Shown piece after piece: positions 8,788-17,636 of a stretch of DNA of 64,000 nt. This DNA comes from CAVPUA01 sp963708805. Its GTDB lineage: Bacteria > Actinomycetota > Actinomycetes > Mycobacteriales > Jatrophihabitantaceae. Where the stretch lies: positions 372,001 to 436,000 of the forward strand of contig CAVPUA010000003.1 of assembly GCA_963708805.1 (NCBI GenBank), in the 5' to 3' direction. The notes beneath the pieces were generated by a model. That model ran no database searches, was not told the DNA's origin, and saw only the letters and a list, made by a program, of their open reading frames with translations. Every line of letters begins with the position of its first letter. Positions within the stretch are counted from its first letter, which is position 1. The position numbers were made by a program, and so were the translations under genes.

Positions 8788-9159
8788 GTGCTGCCCTCAC
8801 CGAACCGCATGCGGTCCGCGACCGAGTTCTCCGCGGTCGTGCGATCGGGCACCCGCGTTCGCCGGGGCGTCCTCGTAGTGCACTATCTCGCGGGTTCCAG
8901 CCCGGACTCACCGGCCCGGGTCGGGCTCGTCGTGGGCCGGTCGGTCGGTGAGAGCGTGGTTCGTCACCGCGTCAGCCGACGGCTGCGAGCTCAGCTTGCG
9001 TCCCGCTTGACCAGGCTTCCCCTGGGATCGGTCACCGTGGTGCGCGCTCTGGGCGAGTCCGCGCAGGCCGACTCGGTGCGCATCGGCCGCGACCTGGACG
9101 CGGCCTTTGATCGCCTGGGGCTTCCCAGCTCGGCCGGCCTGACCACGGTCGGGTCATGA
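8788..9159 (+). CDS. rnpA: Ribonuclease P protein component
   Basis: Protein cofactor of RNase P that helps the catalytic RNA process tRNA 5' ends, 123 residues. Start GTG at 8788 (VLPSPNRMRSATEFSAVVRSG). The conserved core is ARVGLVVGRSVGESVVRHRVSRRLR; the last part is the family RNA-binding (RNR) motif. It overlaps yidD by four bases (ATGA) and sits 30 bases after rpmH, as in nearly all bacteria. Confidence 0.95.
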   Translation: MLPSPNRMRSATEFSAVVRSGTRVRRGVLVVHYLAGSSPDSPARVGLVVGRSVGESVVRHRVSRRLRAQLASRLTRLPLGSVTVVRALGESAQADSVRIGRDLDAAFDRLGLPSSAGLTTVGS

Positions 9160-9428
9160 ATCCCATCGCCCGTCTGGTGGTCGGAATCCTTCGCGTGTAC
9201 CAGGTTGCGATCAGCCCGTCCCTGCCCCCTCGCTGCCGATTCACCCCGACGTGCAGCGCCTACGCCGTCGAGGCGATCACGACATTCGGAATCGGACGAG
9301 GCAGTTGGCTTGCCCTGCGCCGGCTCTCGCGGTGCCATCCGTGGCATCGCGGCGGGCACGACCCGGTGCCGTCCCGCGTTGAAAGGTCCGGTGTGACGGC
9401 CGGTCAGCTGAGGAGCACGTCTTGTTAG
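9156..9428 (+). CDS. yidD: Membrane protein insertion efficiency factor YidD
   Basis: Small membrane-associated factor that assists YidC-dependent insertion. The 90 residues contain the family signature YQVAISPSLPPRCRFTPTCSAYA, with its conserved cysteines, and the closing RCHPWHRGGHDPVP. The start ATG overlaps the end of rnpA, and the end overlaps the yidC start by seven bases, so the four genes are translationally coupled. Confidence 0.95.
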   Translation: MNPIARLVVGILRVYQVAISPSLPPRCRFTPTCSAYAVEAITTFGIGRGSWLALRRLSRCHPWHRGGHDPVPSRVERSGVTAGQLRSTSC

Positions 9429-10525
9429 ATTTCCTGTACACCGCGATCTCATTCGTACTGCTGCTGTGGCATCGACTGTTCAGCGCGATCGGAATCGACA
9501 AGGACAGCGGGCTGAACTGGGCCCTGTCGATCGTCTTCCTGACGATCACCGCCCGGCTGATCTTGTTCCGCTTCTTCATCAAGCAGGTTCACTACCAGCG
9601 CAAGATGCAGGAGATGCAGCCGCGCATGGCTGCGATCCGCACCAAGTACAAGGACGACAAGCAAGCCCAGCAGCGCGAGATGATGAAGCTGCAGCAGGAC
9701 GAGGGCTTCAACCCGATCACCGGCTGTCTGCCGATCTTCCTGCAGATTCCGATCTTCATCGCCCTGTTCCACGTACTCCGCCACCTGGCCCATTCGGCCA
9801 ATGCGGCGCAGTACTTCCTGTCTCACGGTTCGACGACCAGCGTTCTGAGCAAGAACTATCTGCACCAGTTGACGCTCTACAGCTTCAGCGCGTCCGAGAC
9901 CGCATCAGGTGCGCGCGCGAAGCTGTTCGGTGCGCCGTTGGCCGCCTCGTTCCACGACAGCAGCTCGGTCATCACGAATCTCGGCGGGACCGTCGGCGCG
10001 ACCCGCGTGGTCATCCTGCCGCTGCTGATCATCAGCGCGCTCGCGACCATGGCCACTCAACTACTGGTGAAGCGCAATCAAACGGTGGTCCCCGAGGGCA
10101 CCGCGGCCACCATGCAGAAGCTGATGCTGTACGTGTTCCCGCTCGGCGTGCTGGCCTCCGGTCTGCTGTTCAACTTTCCCTTGGGTGTGCTGCTGTACTG
10201 GTTCGCCAGCAACCTGTGGACCCTGGGCCAGCAGGCCTACATCATCCGATTCCACCCGCCGGAGGCCGCCGGTGCGGTGAAGACGGGGGCGGGGGCCACG
10301 ACAGCGTCCGCGGCGCTGGCGCCTCGTCCGGGCGTGAAGCCCAACTACGCGAAGACTCGCCCGGCCAGTAGCATCGATAAGTCGACAAGTGACCTTGACG
10401 ACGTATCGACGGATGACACGCCGCCCACCCCGCAGCCAAGGACGCCACGACCCGGCCAGCGGCCGACCCGGCCGAGTGGGCGCCCGAACAGCAAACGACC
10501 CAACCAGGCGAAGAAACGCCGCTGA
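9422..10525 (+). CDS. yidC: Membrane protein insertase YidC
   Basis: Oxa1/YidC insertase, 367 residues, of the Gram-positive type without the large periplasmic domain. The start is TTG at 9422 with GAGGAG 8 bases upstream. The cytoplasmic helical hairpin QRKMQEMQPRMAAIRTKYKDD follows the second membrane segment, and the conserved FNPITGCLPIFLQIPIFIALF comes next. A further membrane block is at LPLLIISALATMATQ and GVLASGLLFNFPLGVLLYW. The C-terminal 90 residues are a Pro/Thr/Arg-rich tail ending KRPNQAKKRR, probably ribosome-contacting. It is followed by jag. Confidence 0.95.
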   Translation: MLDFLYTAISFVLLLWHRLFSAIGIDKDSGLNWALSIVFLTITARLILFRFFIKQVHYQRKMQEMQPRMAAIRTKYKDDKQAQQREMMKLQQDEGFNPITGCLPIFLQIPIFIALFHVLRHLAHSANAAQYFLSHGSTTSVLSKNYLHQLTLYSFSASETASGARAKLFGAPLAASFHDSSSVITNLGGTVGATRVVILPLLIISALATMATQLLVKRNQTVVPEGTAATMQKLMLYVFPLGVLASGLLFNFPLGVLLYWFASNLWTLGQQAYIIRFHPPEAAGAVKTGAGATTASAALAPRPGVKPNYAKTRPASSIDKSTSDLDDVSTDDTPPTPQPRTPRPGQRPTRPSGRPNSKRPNQAKKRR

Positions 10526-10629
10526 CCTCTGCCGCGACGCGGTCGGGCTCGGCCTGGCCACCGCGTGGCGATTTGCGGACGTTAACCGCGTCCGTCCCGG
10601 AAAGTGTTCCTGAAAGGATTCGATCGAGG

Positions 10630-11217
10630 ATGAGCGACACCGTGAGCGAGACCCAGACCGATACGCCGGCAGCCGACCAGGACGCCGACGCCGTGGACGA
10701 GGTGGACACGGACACCGACACCGACACCGACGGCGATACGGACGGCGACGCCGACAGCTCGCTTCTGGTGCAGGAAGGCGACATCGCCGCGGACTACCTC
10801 GAGCGGCTGCTCGACATCGTGGACTACGACGGTGACATCGACCTGGACGTCGAGAACGACCGGGCCATCGTGGCGATCGTGGGTTCGGGACTGCAGTCGC
10901 TGGTCGGCCCGCACGGGCAGACCTTGGACGCGTTGCAGGAGCTCACCCGGCTGGCGGTTCAGCAGAAGACAGGCACGCGTAGTCGGTTGATGCTCGATGT
11001 GAGTGGGCATCGGCAGGCGCGCAAGGAAGCCCTCACCGAGCTGGCTCGCGAGACCGCCACCACCGTGCTGGCTGACGGGGAGCCGGTTCGGCTGGCCCCG
11101 ATGAACCCGTTCGAGCGCAAGGTCGTGCACGACGTGATCACCTCGCTGGACGGTGTTCGGAGCGAGTCCGAGGGTGAAGAGCCGAACCGCCGCGTGGTCG
11201 TGCTCGTCGAGCGGTGA
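10630..11217 (+). CDS. jag: Jag/KhpB-type RNA-binding protein (KH and R3H domains)
   Basis: RNA-binding protein habitually found next to yidC and linked in other bacteria to cell elongation and small-RNA biology. The start ATG at 10630 gives MSDTVSETQTDT, an acidic leader rich in Thr-Asp repeats (about residues 20-45). The KH domain spans ADYLERLLDIVDYDGDIDLDV to IVGSGLQSLVGPHGQTLDAL. The R3H domain has SGHRQARKEALTELA and the end MNPFERKVVHDVITSLDGV with EGEEPNRRVVV. About 195 residues. Its TGA overlaps the GTG start of rsmG. Confidence 0.93.
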   Translation: MSDTVSETQTDTPAADQDADAVDEVDTDTDTDTDGDTDGDADSSLLVQEGDIAADYLERLLDIVDYDGDIDLDVENDRAIVAIVGSGLQSLVGPHGQTLDALQELTRLAVQQKTGTRSRLMLDVSGHRQARKEALTELARETATTVLADGEPVRLAPMNPFERKVVHDVITSLDGVRSESEGEEPNRRVVVLVER

Positions 11218-11894
11218 GCTCACGCCCGACAGTCGCCGCCGGCCCGTCAGACGGTCGGGAGCGAGCGTTCGCCGGTCGCGCCGGCGGACTGGAGCTGGCG
11301 ACCCGCTACGCCGGCATCCTGGCCTCCACCGGCATCGACCACGGCCTGATCGGGCCCCGTGAGCACGACCGCATCTGGGAGCGCCACTTGCTCAACTGCG
11401 CGGCGATCGCGGAGCTACTCCCCCACGGAGCGCAGATCGTCGACGTCGGCTCAGGCGCGGGACTGCCGGGACTGGCACTCGCGTGCGCTCGAGCGGATCT
11501 GCGGATCACCCTGATCGAGCCGCTGGCGCGCCGGGTCCGCTTCCTGGACGACACCGTGCAGGAGTTGGGCTTGGCCGATCAGGTGAGGGTCGTGCGCGGT
11601 CGGGCTGACAGCGCCGAGATCGGTCGCACGCTCGGCCCGGTGCCGTTCGTGGTGGCTCGAGCAGTGGCGCCGCTGGACCGTTTGGTGAGATGGTGCCTTC
11701 CGTTGCTCGTCCCTGGCGGTCGGCTACTGGCCATGAAGGGCGACAACGCTCAGGCTGAGATCGATGAGCATCGGGTCGAGCTCGTTCGGTTGGGAGCGGG
11801 CGCTGTCGAACTGGTGACCTGTGGCAACTCGATACTCGACGAGCCGGTGCGCGTGGTGTCCGTCGAACGACGCCTGAAGCTAGAGGGAGTCTGA
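11214..11894 (+). CDS. rsmG: 16S rRNA (guanine527-N7)-methyltransferase RsmG
   Basis: SAM-dependent methyltransferase for G527 of 16S rRNA (GidB); loss gives low-level streptomycin resistance in other bacteria. The SAM-binding glycine motif is IVDVGSGAGLPGLALA, preceded by the family segment HDRIWERHLLNC and followed by LIEPLARRVRFL. The 226 residues are a normal length. The start GTG at 11214 overlaps the stop of jag; the end overlaps the first base of parA's ATG, so jag-rsmG-parA form one unit. Confidence 0.95.
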   Translation: MSSRPTVAAGPSDGRERAFAGRAGGLELATRYAGILASTGIDHGLIGPREHDRIWERHLLNCAAIAELLPHGAQIVDVGSGAGLPGLALACARADLRITLIEPLARRVRFLDDTVQELGLADQVRVVRGRADSAEIGRTLGPVPFVVARAVAPLDRLVRWCLPLLVPGGRLLAMKGDNAQAEIDEHRVELVRLGAGAVELVTCGNSILDEPVRVVSVERRLKLEGV

Positions 11895-12866
11895 TGACCG
11901 AGCCACCCGACGTTGCGCAGTTCGGCGATGTTTCACGTGAAACGGCCGAGGGCGGCGATGTTTCACGTGAAACAGAGTTCGATACGCCGATCGGTCGCGA
12001 AGCCCGGCAGGCCGTCGAGGTACTGAATATCCGGCGCGAAGCCTGGCCTCGGCCTCCGAAGACCCGGGTGATCACCGTCTCGAATCAGAAGGGTGGGGTC
12101 GGCAAGACCACGACCACCGTCAACCTGGCGGCCGCATTGGCGCTGCACAACCAGCGGGTGCTGGTGATCGACCTCGATCCGCAGGGCAACGCAAGCACAG
12201 CGCTCGGTGTGCCGCACCAAGCCGGGACACCGTCGAGCTACGACGTGTTGCTGGGTGGCGACGCGCTGGACGACGTCTTGGCCCCGGTCGAGATCAGTCC
12301 GTTGCTCCACTGCGTGCCGGCGACGATCGACCTCGCCGGCGCGGACATCGAGTTGACCTCGCAGGTCGCCCGTGAACACCGGCTCCAGCGCGCGATTTCG
12401 GCGCATCTGGCCGACGGTGCCGAACTCGACTACGTCCTGATCGACTGCCCGCCGTCGTTGGGGCTGCTGACGCTCAACGCCCTGGTCGCGGCGCAGGAGG
12501 TGCTGATCCCGATCCAGACCGAGTACTACGCCCTCGAGGGCCTGGCTCAGCTGCTGGGTACGGTCGATCTGGTCAAGGCGCACCTGAATCCGGGCATCTG
12601 GGTCAGCACGGTGCTCCTGACCATGTACGACAGCCGGACCCGCCTGGCCGATCAGGTGGCGGCCGAGGTCCGGCAGCATTTCGGCGACCTGGTGATCGAT
12701 GCGATGATCCCGCGCAACGTCCGGGTGTCCGAGGCCCCTGGGTTCGGGCAGACGGTGATCACGTACGACGCGGGGTCTCGCGGCGCGGTCGAGTATCTTC
12801 GCGCCGCCCAGGAAATAGCCGAGCGGGGCGCGTCCGCGTCTGCCGAGCAGCGGAGGAGACCAGTGA
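11894..12866 (+). CDS. parA: Chromosome partition ATPase ParA (Soj)
   Basis: Deviant Walker ATPase that moves ParB-parS complexes over the nucleoid. The deviant Walker A is KGGVGKTTT (residues 66-74), followed by LVIDLDPQGNAS and the Walker B region DYVLIDCPPSLG. The N-terminal leader contains two copies of DVSRET (residues 12-17 and 22-27), which are the translation of two parS sites. As given, no stop separates it from parB: the frame runs on through the GTG of parB. Removing one base near 12850 makes it end SGGD-Q-stop at the TGA 12864-12866 overlapping that GTG, the usual arrangement, so a single-base insertion is inferred here. Confidence 0.95.
11929..11944. promoter_or_regulatory. parS: parS site 1 (inside parA)
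   Basis: TGTTTCACGTGAAACG matches the universal parS core GTTTCACGTGAAAC exactly. It lies in frame within the parA leader and is read as part of GDVSRETA. ParB is expected to bind it and nucleate the partition complex. Confidence 0.95.
11959..11974. promoter_or_regulatory. parS: parS site 2 (inside parA)
   Basis: TGTTTCACGTGAAACA is a perfect 16-base palindrome and the consensus parS. Its start is 30 bases after that of site 1, about three helical turns. It is also in frame, encoding the second DVSRET of ParA. Confidence 0.96.
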
Positions 12867-13911
12867 GCAACAAGAACCGTCCCGGTGGCCTCGGGCGCGG
12901 GTTGGGCGCCCTGATCCCGACGCGCTCCCCCGGCCGCGGTGGCCGAGCTGGCCGCGTCAGGGGCGCGCCCACGAGGTCCGGATCCCACCAGTTCCGATGC
13001 CGGTCGCCGACGACCGAATCGAGTCCGGCCACGACGAGTCACGCCAGCGATCCGTTGCCGGTGCCCGGCGCGCGCTTCGCCGAGGTGCCGGTGGCGTCGG
13101 TGACCGCCAATCCGAAGCAGCCCCGTCAGGTGTTCGACGAGGAGGCCCTGGACGAGCTGACCCATTCGGTGCGCGAGTTCGGCGTGCTGCAGCCGATCGT
13201 CGTACGCGAGCGCGACGGCGGTTACGAACTGATCATGGGCGAGCGGCGGTTACGGGCCAGCCAGGCCGCCGGGCTCGACACCGTCCCGGCCATCATCCGT
13301 GAGACCGGCGACGACGCGCTGCTGCGCGACGCGCTGCTGGAGAACATCCATCGCGCCCAGTTGAACGCGCTCGAAGAGGCGGCGGCCTACCAGCAACTGC
13401 TGGAGGAGTTCGGCACCACCCACGAGGAACTGGCCACCCGGATCGGGCGCAGCCGCTCGCAGGTGAGCAACACGATCAGACTGCTCAACCTGCCGGTGCC
13501 GGTTCAGCGGCGCGTAGCCGCCGGAGTCCTCTCGGCCGGCCACGCCCGGGCGCTGCTGAGTCTCGAGGACCGCGACGCCCAGGAAGAGCTGGCGAGCCGG
13601 ATCGTCGCCGAGGGACTGTCGGTCCGGGCTACCGAAGAGCTGGTGTCGCTGCGCCGGGAAGGGTTCGGCGCCGGGCCGCCGGCCCCGTGCGCAGACCCGC
13701 CACATCACCGCCCCGGCGATAGCGGACACTTGCCGACCAGCTCGCCGACACCTTCGACACCCGGGTCCGCGTCGATCTCGGCAAGCGCAAGGGCAAGATC
13801 ACCGTCGAGTTCGCGTCGATCGACGACCTCGAGCGCATCGTCGCCATGATGGCGCCGAAGCTGGCAACCCGGCGGAGCAATCAGGCCCCGGCGGGCGACG
13901 ACGCCGACTGA
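12863..13911 (+). CDS. parB: Chromosome partition protein ParB (frame breaks near the C-terminus)
   Basis: CTP-dependent DNA clamp that binds parS. GTG start at 12863 with GGAGGAG upstream; the leader NKNRPGGLGRGLGALIPT is typical. The ParB/Srx core has PKQPRQVFDEEALDEL, the CTP-binding GERRLRASQAAGL and ENIHRAQLNALEEA. The helix-turn-helix is ELATRIGRSRSQVSNTIRLL. The dimerisation domain near the end, LADTFDTRVRVDLGKRKGK with FASIDDLERIVAMM, is in another frame: one extra base near 13686-13692 and another near 13726-13730 must be removed. The stretch after GALIPT (about 12918-13060) may hold a compensating pair of shifts because it reads as unusual Arg/Ser-rich sequence. Repaired end at 13911. 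Confidence 0.92.
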
Positions 13912-13939
13912 CGACGCCGACTGAAACCGACGCCGACGA

Positions 13940-14542
13940 TCACCGCTCGTAGCGGCCGTAGGACACGACTTCCGGTCGCAATCGGCGCCCGCGCCGCAAA
14001 GAGGGTGACGGCCGGTCGGGCGCCGGGTACCCGAGGCTGATGACGCCGATCGGGCGCAACCCGGCGGGGATCGACAGTGCTGATCGCACCGCATCCCATC
14101 GCTCGCCCGGAACGCCGAAGAAGCAGCCGGCCAGCCCACGGTCGACGATGCCGAGCAGGATGAGCATCGCCGCCATGCCGGCGTCGACGTCCCAGTACGG
14201 GACGGGCCAGTGCTCCTCGCTTCGATCGGTCCAGCCCTTGTCCGGCTCGGCGTACCGCTCGAGGTAGGCCGCCTTGTCCGAGAGGGCAACGATCAGCGCC
14301 GGTGCCGCGCTCATGCCACGCAGCCAACTGTCGGCGGGGGCGCCATCGTCGCAGGCGGTCCAGAATCGCTGACAGTCAGTGGGCGTGTCGAGAACGAGGA
14401 AGTGCCAGCCCTGGCTGAACCCGGCGGACGGTGCGTGAATCGCCAGATCGAGCAGGGCGTCGATGGTTTCACGTGAAACATCGCGATCTGGGTCGTAGGC
14501 GCGGACCATGCGACGACGGCGAATCGCCTCTTCGAGTTCCAT
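13940..14542 (-). CDS. Nitroreductase-family protein
   Basis: FMN-dependent nitroreductase fold, 200 residues from the ATG at 14542 (MELEEAIRRRRMVRAYDPD). Family features are the N-terminal RRRMVR helix that binds FMN phosphate, HAPSAGFSQGWHFLVL, and the C-terminal LRPIGVISLGYPAPD. An upstream in-frame ATG at 14623 would overlap the promoter side of the divergent aminotransferase and is less likely. Residues DVSRET after YDPDR are encoded by a parS site. Convergent with parB. Substrate unknown. Confidence 0.85.
   Translation of the reverse strand: MELEEAIRRRRMVRAYDPDRDVSRETIDALLDLAIHAPSAGFSQGWHFLVLDTPTDCQRFWTACDDGAPADSWLRGMSAAPALIVALSDKAAYLERYAEPDKGWTDRSEEHWPVPYWDVDAGMAAMLILLGIVDRGLAGCFFGVPGERWDAVRSALSIPAGLRPIGVISLGYPAPDRPSPSLRRGRRLRPEVVSYGRYER
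14465..14480. promoter_or_regulatory. parS: parS site 3 (inside the nitroreductase gene)
   Basis: GGTTTCACGTGAAACA contains the exact 14-base parS core at 14466-14479. It lies about 2.5 kb from sites 1 and 2, within a different gene and read as RDVSRETI on the minus strand. Together the three sites make an origin-proximal parS cluster. Confidence 0.92.
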
Positions 14543-14623
14543 GTCCAGCACCTTCGCATGGATAGCTGAGGGCCCGTGGGAAATACCGATGCCGGTCGTC
14601 GCAGCGTGTGGGATCGTGAGCAC

Positions 14624-15848
14624 GTGCAGCTGAACCAGTCCAGGAAACTAGCCGACGTTTGCTACGACATCCGCGGGCCAGTGCTCGAGGAGGCAAAGCG
14701 GCTCGAGGACGAGGGCCGGCGGATCATGAAACTCAACATCGGCAATCCGGCTCCGTTCGGCTTCGACGCCCCGGAAGAGATCCTGGTCGACGTCATTCGT
14801 AACCTGCCTACGGCCCAGGGGTACTCGGACTCGCACGGGCTGATGTCGGCCCGCACGGCGATCGTCCAGTACTACCAGTCCCGCGGCATCGACATCACCG
14901 ACGTCGACGACATCTGGCTGGGCAACGGGGTCAGTGAGCTGATCTCGATGTCGCTGCAAGCGATGCTCGACGACGGCGACGAGGTGCTCGTGCCGTCGCC
15001 GGACTATCCCCTGTGGACGGCGTCGACCCAGCTCGCCGGTGGCCGTCCCGTCCACTACCTCTGCGACGAGGAGTCGGGACTGGCAGCCGGACCTGGACGA
15101 TCTGGAGAGCAAGATCACGCCCCGGACCAAGGCGATCGTGGTCATCAACCCCAACAACCCGACCGGGGCCGTGTACACCGTCGCGGTGCTCGAGCGGATC
15201 GCCGAGCTGGCCCGGCACGCACGGGCTGGTCGTGCTCGCCGACGAGATCTACGACAAGATCCTCTACGACGACGCGACGCACACGCGCCGTTCGCCGCGC
15301 TTGCGCCGGACGTGTTCACGCTGACGTTCAACGGGCTGTCGAAGGCGTACCGGCTGGCCGGGTTCCGGTCGGGCTGGTTGATGGTCACCGGTCCGCGGAA
15401 GCACGCCAGCAGCTATCTCGAGGGTCTGACGATCCTGGCGAACATGCGGTTGTGCGCCAACGTCCCGGGCCAGCACGCGATCCAGACCGCCCTGGGTGGA
15501 CGGCAGTCGATCAACGACCTGGTCCTGCCCGGCGGGCGGCTGCTCGCCCAGCGCGATGCCGCGGTCTCCGCTTTGCGGGCCATCCCGGGCGTCAGCTGCG
15601 TCGAGCCCAAGGGCGCGCTGTACGTGTTCCCGCGACTGGATCCGGAGGTCTACCCGATCAAGGACGATCAGCAGTTCGTCCTGGAGCTGCTGCGCGAACA
15701 GCACGTCCTGGTCGTGCAGGGATCGGGCTTCAACTGGGCCTCGCCCGATCATCTGCGCATCGTGACCTTGCCGCGGGTCGAGGATCTCACCGAGGCGATC
15801 GGACGCATCGCGAACTTCCTGGCTGACTACCGGGTGCGGGTCAGCTAA
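14624..15848 (+). CDS. Pyridoxal-phosphate aminotransferase, AlaA-like (three frame breaks)
   Basis: Class I/II aminotransferase closely matching E. coli AlaA in pattern, so probably an alanine-forming glutamate-pyruvate aminotransferase. Seen: YDIRGPVLEEAKRLEDEG and LNIGNPAPFGFDAPEEIL at the N-terminus, VVINPNNPTGAVY, then FNGLSKAYRLAGFRSGW with the PLP lysine in SKAYR, and IPGVSCVEPKGALYVFPRLD. Start GTG at 14624 (an ATG at 14576 is possible). The frame is broken at about 15077-15082 (one extra base), 15217-15222 (one extra) and 15287-15292 (two extra, or one missing). Repaired length is about 407 residues. Confidence 0.88.
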
Positions 15849-15863
15849 CCCCGCTAGCCGCGT

Positions 15864-16983
15864 TAGTCCGGCCGCGGAGATCTGCATGACGCCGGTCGGC
15901 TGGTCCGACTCCGTCGGCAGGTACAGCCGCTGCACGGCCACCAGCAGCGCCTCGGCGACCGTGTCGCGGAAACCAGGATCGAGCAGCCGCTCGCGGTCGA
16001 TCGGCGAGCTGAGATAGCCCAATTCGAGCCGGACGGCCGGCATCCGGGTCAGTCGGAGCAGGGTCCAGGTCTTGGCGTGCGTCCGGTCGTTCTGCATCCC
16101 CGTCCGAGCCACGATCTCGCGTTGAGCGAGGTCAGCCAGCCGCTCGCCGATCCACGACGCGGACTCGGACGTGCCGTAGTAGTAGGCCGCGACACCGTTG
16201 CCGTGGGCAGAGTCGATCGAGTCGACATGCAGAGAAATCACCAAGTCGGCGTCGACACTGTTGGCGAAACCGGCCCGCTCCTCGTCCGAGGGCCCCGAGG
16301 TGGCACCGCGCGTCAGCAGCGCCGTCGCGCCCAGGGCCAGCAACCGTCCCTCCAGCCGGGCGGCGACGTCCCACACCAAGGCGGCTTCGGTGATCGTCGG
16401 GTCCCACCGATCCACGGCGCCCGTGTCGGCGCCGCCGTGGCCCGGGTCGATGACGATCCGCTTGCCGGGCAGGTTCGGACCGGCGGTGGCCACCGCGGCC
16501 ATGTCGCGCAACAACTGCGGCCGGCCGCCCACCACGCGCCGCGCCAGCTGCTTGAGGGCGCGCAGCGTGGAGGGGCCGCAGATGCCGTCCGGGCGAAGCC
16601 CGAAGTCCCGCTGGAAACCGCGCAGAGCGCTCTCGGTGATCGGGCCGAACAGATGGTCGGCCCGGCCGAGGTCGTAGCCCAGCTCGGTCAGTTGCTGCTG
16701 CAGCGACGACACGTCGTCGCCGACCATCGGCGCGGCGGGGGTGTACATCAGATACGCGATCGCCCAAGCGCCAGCGGGCGGCGGCCAGGGCCGCGAAGGT
16801 CTCGTCGCCGACGACGCCGTCGACCGACAGCCCTCGATGCTGTTGAAAGTGGCGAACTGCGAGCTCGGCCGGTTCGTCCATCCCGGCCGCGGGATCGGAG
16901 TTGTCGAGCAGTCCGAGACCGGCCAGGATGCCGCGGACCTCCGCGACGGCCGTTCCGGTGTCACCACGGCGCAGTGGCTGCAT
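15864..16983 (-). CDS. cwlM: CwlM-like peptidoglycan-binding N-acetylmuramoyl-alanine amidase (frame break)
   Basis: Two tandem peptidoglycan-binding repeats (about residues 4-75, LRRGDTGTAVAEVRGILAGL; and about 85-150, VSSLQQQLTELGYDL) are followed by an Amidase_3 domain. The zinc-binding pattern is present: IDPGHGG, the Glu in ITEAALVWDVA, ISLHVDS and the Glu in VRLELGYLSS. The mycobacterial homologue sits at the same locus upstream of trxA and acts mainly as a regulator of MurA. One extra base at about 16752 separates the two repeats (RVLMYTP needs one T removed). The natural stop also seems displaced: removing one base near 15868 ends the protein ISAAD at 15864. Convergent with the aminotransferase. 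No signal peptide is seen. Confidence 0.88.
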
Positions 16984-17156
16984 GGAACGCGGTACCTCAT
17001 AGCTTCGAGTCGGCGGATAACGCTTTCAGGTGTGCTCACGGGCAGCTGCCGGAGATCCCCGATCGAGCCACCCCGTCAGCCATTGTGCCGCAGGACAGGT
17101 GAAATCCTGGCACCGCCTTCCACCCAAAACCGCCGCAATTCGCAAAAGGACGCACG

Positions 17157-17186
17157 AACGCCCCGCGGTCGCAGGACCGGGGCGTT
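17157..17186 (-). terminator. Predicted terminator after trxA
   Basis: Inverted repeat AACGCCCCG (17157-17165) / CGGGGCGTT (17178-17186) with a 12-base loop, 42 bases past the trxA stop. On the minus strand it is followed by CCTTTTGCG, a short T-run. It probably ends the murJ-trxB-trxA transcript. Confidence 0.6.
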
Positions 17187-17227
17187 CACGGCCCGACTCG
17201 GGGCGAACCCGAGCCAATCCTGTCGAA

Positions 17228-17558
17228 CTAGGCGATGTAGTCGGAGAGCTCGCGCAGGATGGCAGCCTTGGGGCGGGCGCCGACGATCGACTTGACGACC
17301 TGACCGCCCTGGTACACCGACATCGTCGGGATCGACATGATCTGGTAATCACGAGCGATCTGCGGGTTCTCGTCGATGTTCACCTTGGCGATCGGTGAGC
17401 TTGCCGGCGTACTCGCCCGCGATCTCTTCGAGAACCGGGGCGACCTGCTTGCACGGACCGCACCACTCGGCCCAGAAGTCGACGAGCACGGGCCCGTCGG
17501 CCTGCAGCACGTCGGTGGCGAAGCTGGCGTCGGTGACGGTCTTGGTGTTCTGGCCCAT
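17228..17558 (-). CDS. trxA: Thioredoxin (one frame break)
   Basis: Cytosolic dithiol oxidoreductase reduced by TrxB, about 109 residues when repaired. The active site WCGPC lies in VLVDFWAEWCGPCKQ near residue 33, and the cis-proline segment is IMSIPTMSVYQGG. The frame breaks at about 17391-17396: one base must be removed in CACCGATCGCC so that EYAGKLT continues as IAKVNIDENPQIARDY. The C-terminus is ILRELSDYIA. It follows trxB after 78 bases, the standard thioredoxin pair. Confidence 0.95.
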
Positions 17559-17636
17559 CGTTATCTCTTCTCTCGTGTGATGTCTGACGGCTATAACCGT
17601 GCGGACGGTGGCTTGATTCCTGTTCGGCGCCCAGGA

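Noticed and set aside
13897..13925. Tandem copy of GACGCCGACTGA at the parB end as a functional repeat
   Set aside because: Short and at a stop codon in Asp/Ala-rich coding sequence; probably a chance duplication.
15264..15863. C-terminal extension of the amidase through the aminotransferase gene
   Set aside because: The extension is antisense to a certain gene and lacks amidase similarity; a one-base correction gives a natural stop at 15864.
7905..17396. CGATCG at both the dnaA and trxA frame breaks, suggesting a motif that triggers frameshifting or misreading
   Set aside because: Other break sites (e.g. trxB, murJ, sdhA, the cyclopropane synthase) do not contain it, and CGATCG is common in this sequence. 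No shared motif was found.
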